Origin: CAYOHY01 sp964403885
GTDB taxonomy: Bacteria; Actinomycetota; Coriobacteriia; Anaerosomatales; PHET01
DNA: 10,617 nucleotides
Direction of reading: 5' to 3'
Assembly: GCA_964403885.1 (NCBI GenBank)
Contig: CAYOHY010000058.1
Span: 1 to 10,617 of the forward strand
Shown here: positions 7,456-10,617 of the stretch, piece after piece
Position numbering within the stretch: the stretch's first letter is position 1
Layout: each line of letters opens with the position of its first letter
Notes under the pieces: model-generated
Databases searched by the model: none
Told to the model about the DNA's origin: nothing
Seen by the model: the letters and a program-made list of their open reading frames with translations, nothing else
Translations under genes and position numbers: made by a program

Positions 7456-9120
7456 CTAGATGAAGTCTGCCTTGCGCAGCATCTGATCCATCAGATACGG
7501 AACGGTGCCGGTGTTCATGATCTCGAACCCGCCGATGGTCGAGCGGCGGTTGGTCAGCCACTCGCGCGAGTACGTGGGGAGCACCGGTCCGGCCACGGGC
7601 ATGAGCGGCTGGCGGCGACGTCCCGCGTGGCTGGCGGCGGTCAGATACACCGCACTGTCACGAAACGTCGCGACCACCGGACGGTAGACGTTCGAGCTTG
7701 TGGAGCGGAAGTAGCGCGCGTTGAACGCCGCAGAGCGCTGCGAGAAGTCGACGCCATCGACGCGGATGGGTGAGGGCAGGTTGCTCGTCACGTTCGACGA
7801 CAGCTTCGTCGCCGGGCCCGCGACCACCGTGGTCTGGATCCAGCTGAGGTTCTTCGTGAGATACGTCTTCGCCTCGGCAGAGAGCTGTCCGCCCTCGGCG
7901 AGCACCAGCGGCGTGCCCTGAGCGGCCGAGATCGCGGCGACAGCGAGCGTGGTCTGGGTGTCCTCGGCGCTCGCGACGATCACGCTTCGATTGGACGGCG
8001 CGGGCATGCTCGCGCAGATAGAGACCGCGAGTGCGGAGCGAGAGGCCGCCTGCTTGACCTGCACCGCCGAGGCGGGGATCGCGGAGGCGGATGCGACGGC
8101 TGCGGCCATGGTGGTGCCGTAGGAGCCGCTGATACCGAGGAGCACGACGCGCTTGGCGCCAAGCCGCTTGAGCTCTGCGGCGGTGGCCGTGGACAGGCCG
8201 CTTTGATCGGCCCACAGGAGGGGTGCCTTCAGGGTGGCGGCGAGCGCCGGGGCGCCGGGCACGTCCTCAGCCCGGTGCGAGGGCGCCACCACTGCGATCG
8301 GAGCGCCGGTGGGGAATGCGCTGCGCGAAACCGCGACCGCGAGCGCCGAGGGGGTCGCACTGGCATAGCGCGAGTACACCGGCTTGTAGGGTTTGGTGGC
8401 CCACCACAGGTCGACGCCTGCGGCGATACCTTCGGCCATGCGGCGGCGGAAGTACGACTGCTTGAGCAGTGAGGCGTCGGTGGGGTTCGAGATGAACGCG
8501 CTCTCGACCAGGATCGCCGGCATGTTGGACCAGCGACACACGTAGAAGTCCATCGTGTGCGCGCCCCGGTCATAGAGCGACGTGCGCCTCACGACCTCGC
8601 GCTGCACGTACGGGGCGAGCGATGTACCCAGCGCATCACGCGCGCTCGACCACGCCTCGGTGCCCCGGGTCGACGTGCTGGTGGAGCCGTTCGCGTGGAT
8701 GGAGATGAACAGGTCCGCCCCGGCGCGGTTTGCGATGTCGCATCGGGCCTGTAGGTCGTCTTTGGGGATGCCGTCGTTGTCGCCGAGCAGACCGTCTTTG
8801 GCGAACGACCAGCGCTGGGCGGCGTCGCTCCAGTTCCAGGTGGCGATGTCGGCGAGCGTGACCGCGGTGTCGGTGGTGCGTGTCAGCTTGACGCGGTACC
8901 CACGTGCAACCAGGCTTCGCTGGAGCTCGAGCGCGATGGCGAGGTTCACGTTCTTCTCGCGCAGCCCGTTGGCGTTGGCGTTGGAGTACGGCCCGCCGTG
9001 CCCGGGGTCGATGACCACCAGCGGTGAAGGGGAGGGCGCCGTTGCGCCGGCGGGCGTCGCAGACGTGAACGCGAGCGCCATCACGAGTGCGCCCAAGGCG
9101 CATGCGATGCGGTGGTTCAT
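7456..9120 (-). CDS. Secreted N-acetylmuramoyl-L-alanine amidase (Amidase_3) with CWB2 repeats
   Basis: This zinc amidase has 554 residues and cleaves the bond between N-acetylmuramic acid and the stem peptide of peptidoglycan, outside the membrane. Residues 1-28 are a Sec signal peptide (MNHR, hydrophobic core, AGATA cleavage region). The catalytic domain (about 34-238) shows the expected zinc ligands H41 (DPGHGG), E55 (LREKNVNL) and H142 (SIHAN), and the catalytic Glu E206 (VESAFISNPTD). An extra loop of about 30 residues (about 92-122, rich in W, D and G) is inserted before the usual LQARCDIAN helix. The rest is three cell-wall-binding type 2 modules (about 248-345, 346-445 and 446-554), e.g. 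the LKRLGAKRVVLLG segment at 317-329. The third is degenerate. Such modules bind anionic wall polymers in other Gram-positives. A good Shine-Dalgarno sequence (AGGAAGG, 9127-9133, 6 nt before the ATG) fixes the start. Its likely role is cell separation or wall turnover rather than phage lysis. Confidence 0.94.
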   Translation of the reverse strand: MNHRIACALGALVMALAFTSATPAGATAPSPSPLVVIDPGHGGPYSNANANGLREKNVNLAIALELQRSLVARGYRVKLTRTTDTAVTLADIATWNWSDAAQRWSFAKDGLLGDNDGIPKDDLQARCDIANRAGADLFISIHANGSTSTSTRGTEAWSSARDALGTSLAPYVQREVVRRTSLYDRGAHTMDFYVCRWSNMPAILVESAFISNPTDASLLKQSYFRRRMAEGIAAGVDLWWATKPYKPVYSRYASATPSALAVAVSRSAFPTGAPIAVVAPSHRAEDVPGAPALAATLKAPLLWADQSGLSTATAAELKRLGAKRVVLLGISGSYGTTMAAAVASASAIPASAVQVKQAASRSALAVSICASMPAPSNRSVIVASAEDTQTTLAVAAISAAQGTPLVLAEGGQLSAEAKTYLTKNLSWIQTTVVAGPATKLSSNVTSNLPSPIRVDGVDFSQRSAAFNARYFRSTSSNVYRPVVATFRDSAVYLTAASHAGRRRQPLMPVAGPVLPTYSREWLTNRRSTIGGFEIMNTGTVPYLMDQMLRKADFI

Positions 9121-9170
9121 GGTCCGCCTTCCTGACGGGAATGAAGGCTGCGATTGCAGGCGGTGCCCGT

Positions 9171-9176
9171 ATTCTA
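9171..9176 (-). promoter_or_regulatory. Candidate -10 element of the amidase promoter
   Basis: On the minus strand, TAGAAT (5 of 6 matches to TATAAT) would place +1 at an A at 9164, giving a 44-nt leader. No recognisable -35 hexamer exists at 16-18 bp, as expected for an activator-dependent promoter. The adjacent GTGA-N6-TCAC dyad supplies a candidate activator site. Confidence 0.55.
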
Positions 9177-9196
9177 CCCCCGAAACGACCCTGAAA

Positions 9197-9214
9197 GCGT
9201 GATATTGCTCACGC
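9197..9214. promoter_or_regulatory. CRP/FNR-type operator dyad (GCGTGA-N6-TCACGC)
   Basis: This is a perfect 6-bp inverted repeat with a 6-nt spacer. Its inner GTGA-N6-TCAC equals the core recognised by CRP-family regulators (E. coli CRP TGTGA-N6-TCACA; actinobacterial GlxR-type sites are similar). Its centre at 9205.5 falls exactly at -41.5 relative to the predicted amidase start point (9164), the classical class II activator position. Relative to the predicted guaB3 start point (9309) it lies at -103.5. The regulator is not encoded in the window. Confidence 0.5.
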
Positions 9215-9264
9215 GCGAGGGCCGGGCGCGCGCAACAAGATGCGAATCAGTCACACGATTATGC

Positions 9265-9276
9265 GAACGGCGGTTC
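9265..9276. promoter_or_regulatory. LexA-like GAAC-N4-GTTC dyad at the guaB3 promoter
   Basis: GAAC (9265-9268) and GTTC (9273-9276) are separated by 4 nt. This is the core spacing of Gram-positive SOS boxes (CGAAC-N4-GTTCG type), here CGAAC-GGCG-GTTCA. It overlaps the candidate -35 hexamer of guaB3 at 9274-9279. The outer bases match only on one side, so a chance match is quite possible. CGAACGG recurs at 9278-9284, 14 bp downstream. Confidence 0.3.
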
Positions 9277-9302
9277 ACGAACGGGGAATGCTCCTCTAGA
9301 AT
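9274..9302 (+). promoter_or_regulatory. Candidate sigma-70-type promoter of guaB3
   Basis: The -35 element TTCACG (9274-9279, 4 of 6 matches to TTGACA) is separated by 17 bp from the -10 element TAGAAT (9297-9302, 5 of 6). The predicted start point is an A at 9309, giving a 5' untranslated region of about 195 nt. It is the best promoter-like pair I see in the 383-bp intergenic region on this strand. Confidence 0.6.
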
Positions 9303-9308
9303 GTCCGC

Positions 9309-9503
9309 ACCGGAGGCGCGGTCGCGATCGTGCAAGCGCGGCTCCCGGGCGAAGATCGCAGCACTCATCGGACCAGGTATCGCCGCTTCTCTTATCGGCG
9401 GAGCATGCCTGGTCTTCGTGCATATCGGCTGCCCGTCACCTCCGGACGTTTCAGTGACAACGGCCGCGTGTCGGCTTACGAACCAAGGAGGCTGCAGAGC
9501 AGT
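9309..9503 (+). promoter_or_regulatory. Long structured 5' leader of guaB3
   Basis: The predicted leader has no credible coding content but can fold. Stem A pairs GCGATC (9324-9329) with GATCGC (9354-9359). Stem B pairs GACCAGG (9371-9377) with CCTGGTC (9408-9414). It encloses a second stem, CGCCG (9381-9385) with CGGCG (9396-9400), across an asymmetric internal loop. CCTCC (9439-9443) could pair with the Shine-Dalgarno GGAGG (9487-9491). The leader does not resemble the purine, c-di-GMP or c-di-AMP riboswitches as I know their conserved cores. Its function is unknown, and the structure was found by eye, not by folding. Confidence 0.4.
9485..9491 (+). promoter_or_regulatory. Ribosome-binding site of guaB3, long spacing
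   Basis: AAGGAGG is a full-strength Shine-Dalgarno sequence but lies 12 nt before the ATG at 9504, longer than usual. No better in-frame start exists between them, and MEIEIGRGKTARRAYGFDDI matches the family N-terminus, so ATG 9504 is retained. Confidence 0.75.
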
Positions 9504-10617
9504 ATGGAGATCGAGATCGGACGAGGTAAGACCGCTCGCCGCGCGTACGGATTCGATGACATCGCGATCGTGCCCTCGCGACGCACTCGTGACCCGCGCG
9601 ACGTCGACATCACGTGGAGCTTCAACTTCAAGGGTCGCGACTACTCCTTCCCGCTGCCGGTGCTCGCCTCGGCGATGGACGGCGTGGTCGATCCGCACTT
9701 CGCCATCACCATGGGCAAGCTGGGCGGTCTTGCTGTCCTGAACCTCGAGGGCATCCAGACCAAGTACGCCGACCCTGCGCCGCACCTCGACGCCATCGCT
9801 TCTTTCGACAAGGAAGAGGCCACCTCGAAGATGCAGGCGATCTACGCCGCCGAGGACGTCAAGCCTGAGCTCATCACGCAGCGCATCAAGGAGATCAAGG
9901 CCGGTGGCGTGTTGGCCGCCGCGTCGCTGACGCCGCAGAACGTCGAGCGCTTCATCGGCCCCGCCATGGACGGCGGGCTCGACATCCTCATCATCCAGGG
10001 CACCGTCGTGAGCGCCGAGCACGTCTCGACCTACGACAAGCCGCTCGACCTGAACGCGTTCGTCGAGTCGCTCGACATCCCCTGCATCATCGGTGGCTGC
10101 TGCAGCTACCAGGGCGCGCTGCACCTCATGCGCGCCGGCGCCGTGGGCGTCCTCGTGGGCGTTGGCCCCGGCCACGCCTGCACCTCGCGCCGCGTGCTCG
10201 GCATCGGTGTGCCGCAGGCCACCGCGATCGCCGACGCTGCCGCTGCCCGCACCCGCTACCTCGAGGAGACCGGCCGCTACGCTCACGTCATCGCTGACGG
10301 CGGCATGCGCACCGGCGGCGACCTCGCCAAGGCCATCGCCGTGGGCTCCGACTCGGTCATGATCGGCTCGCCGCTCGCCTCGGCCGCCGAGGCTCCCGGC
10401 CGCGGCTACCACTGGGGCATGGCGACGTTCCACCCCGACCTGCCCCGCGGCACCCGCGTGCGCGCCGGCGTCCGTGGCTCGCTTGAGGAGATCCTCCTCG
10501 GCCCGGCTCACCAGAACGACGGCACCCTGAACCTGCTGGGCGGCCTGCGCACCTCGATGTCGACCTGCGGCTACGAGAACCTCAAGTCCTTCCAGAAGGC
10601 CGAGGTCATGGTCGCCC
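9504..10617 (+). CDS. guaB3: GuaB3-type IMP dehydrogenase-related protein, 3' truncated
   Basis: The 371 residues visible run off the window end, and probably only a few are missing. This is an (alpha/beta)8-barrel protein of the IMPDH/GMP reductase superfamily, of the GuaB3 type found in actinobacteria and cyanobacteria. IMPDH oxidises IMP to XMP with NAD+, the first committed step of GMP synthesis. The N-terminus RGKTARRAYGFDDIAIVPSR is characteristic. The phosphate/IMP site includes GPGHACTSRRVLGIGVPQ (221-238), with C226 at the catalytic cysteine position. The DGGM (265-268) and MIGSPLA (286-292) segments bind IMP phosphate in the family. No CBS (Bateman) domain interrupts the barrel: the sequence passes directly from about 100 to 135 through a short helical linker. 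The flap region after GRGYHWGM (299-306) is short compared with GuaB. It is divergent from the amidase and has its own promoter and long leader. The family is certain; whether it acts as a true IMPDH in this organism is not shown. Confidence 0.95.
   Translation, partial: MEIEIGRGKTARRAYGFDDIAIVPSRRTRDPRDVDITWSFNFKGRDYSFPLPVLASAMDGVVDPHFAITMGKLGGLAVLNLEGIQTKYADPAPHLDAIASFDKEEATSKMQAIYAAEDVKPELITQRIKEIKAGGVLAAASLTPQNVERFIGPAMDGGLDILIIQGTVVSAEHVSTYDKPLDLNAFVESLDIPCIIGGCCSYQGALHLMRAGAVGVLVGVGPGHACTSRRVLGIGVPQATAIADAAAARTRYLEETGRYAHVIADGGMRTGGDLAKAIAVGSDSVMIGSPLASAAEAPGRGYHWGMATFHPDLPRGTRVRAGVRGSLEEILLGPAHQNDGTLNLLGGLRTSMSTCGYENLKSFQKAEVMVA

Larger units (their letters stand above)
9121..9503. other. 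Divergent intergenic region between amidase and guaB3
   Basis: This 383-bp gap has no credible gene. It holds, in order: the amidase ribosome-binding site (9127-9133), its -10 element (9171-9176), the CRP-type dyad (9197-9214), a GC-rich alternating stretch (9213-9234), the LexA-like dyad and guaB3 promoter (9265-9302), and the foldable guaB3 leader (9309-9503). The part from about 9181 to 9302 looks less GC-rich than the flanking genes, as expected of a promoter region. Confidence 0.8.

Noticed and set aside
7456..9120. Phage endolysin or prophage remnant
   Set aside because: It has a Sec signal peptide, three CWB2 modules and its own regulated promoter, and there are no phage genes nearby; a host autolysin fits better.
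9309..9503. Known purine (guanine/adenine) riboswitch upstream of guaB3
   Set aside because: The conserved junction sequences of the purine aptamer are absent, and the position and pairing pattern do not fit.
9154..9741. 195-residue plus-strand reading frame in the amidase/guaB3 gap, including an ATG at 9301 followed by a hydrophobic stretch
   Set aside because: There is no ribosome-binding site, the ATG at 9301 lies inside the TAGAAT box, third-position GC is clearly lower than in the neighbouring genes, and the frame runs on out of phase through the strongly supported guaB3.
9174..10511. 445-residue minus-strand reading frame antisense to guaB3
   Set aside because: It is a shadow frame of a GC-rich gene: the composition is low-complexity (R, V, A, H, D), no domain is recognisable, and guaB3 on the other strand is unambiguous.

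Overview
This is a GC-rich window with tightly packed genes on both strands. It resembles a Gram-positive actinobacterial chromosome, possibly a member of the Coriobacteriia. The clues are an IMPDH-related protein of the GuaB3 type without CBS domains, a secreted amidase with cell-wall-binding type 2 (CWB2) repeats, a secreted M6 metalloprotease with Ig-like domains, and a GroEL with a Gly-Gly-Met tail. The taxonomic placement is inferred from gene content only. I see no rRNA, tRNA, CRISPR array, insertion sequence or prophage.

Layout: (1) The 3' end of groEL (1-449) is closed by a strong hairpin (487-517). (2) A large secreted M6 protease (608-3154, +) follows. (3) Its stop overlaps, tail to tail, the stop of a minus-strand pair: a GT4 glycosyltransferase (3147-4277) preceded by a UgtP/MGDG-synthase-like GT28 glycosyltransferase (4277-5443). 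The two reading frames share one base (TGATG), so they are almost certainly co-transcribed. (4) A 67-bp divergent intergenic region with an imperfect palindrome separates this pair from ychF (5511-6575, +), which is followed after 3 nt by a DMT/EamA transporter (6579-7430, +). (5) A minus-strand N-acetylmuramoyl-L-alanine amidase (7456-9120) converges on the transporter. (6) A 383-bp divergent intergenic region (9121-9503) holds the promoters of the amidase and of guaB3 (9504 to the window end, +).

The genes fall into two themes. Housekeeping genes are groEL, ychF and guaB3. Envelope genes are the glycolipid-type glycosyltransferase pair, the cell-wall amidase and the secreted protease. The two glycosyltransferases most plausibly build a membrane glycolipid, but the order of sugar transfer and the acceptor are inferred.

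I found no convincing wholly new multi-gene system. The most interesting material is regulatory. A CRP/FNR-type dyad sits at the position expected of a class II activator of the amidase promoter. A LexA-like GAAC-N4-GTTC dyad lies on the guaB3 -35 element. The guaB3 leader is about 195 nt long and can fold. The UgtP-like gene appears to be transcribed without a leader.
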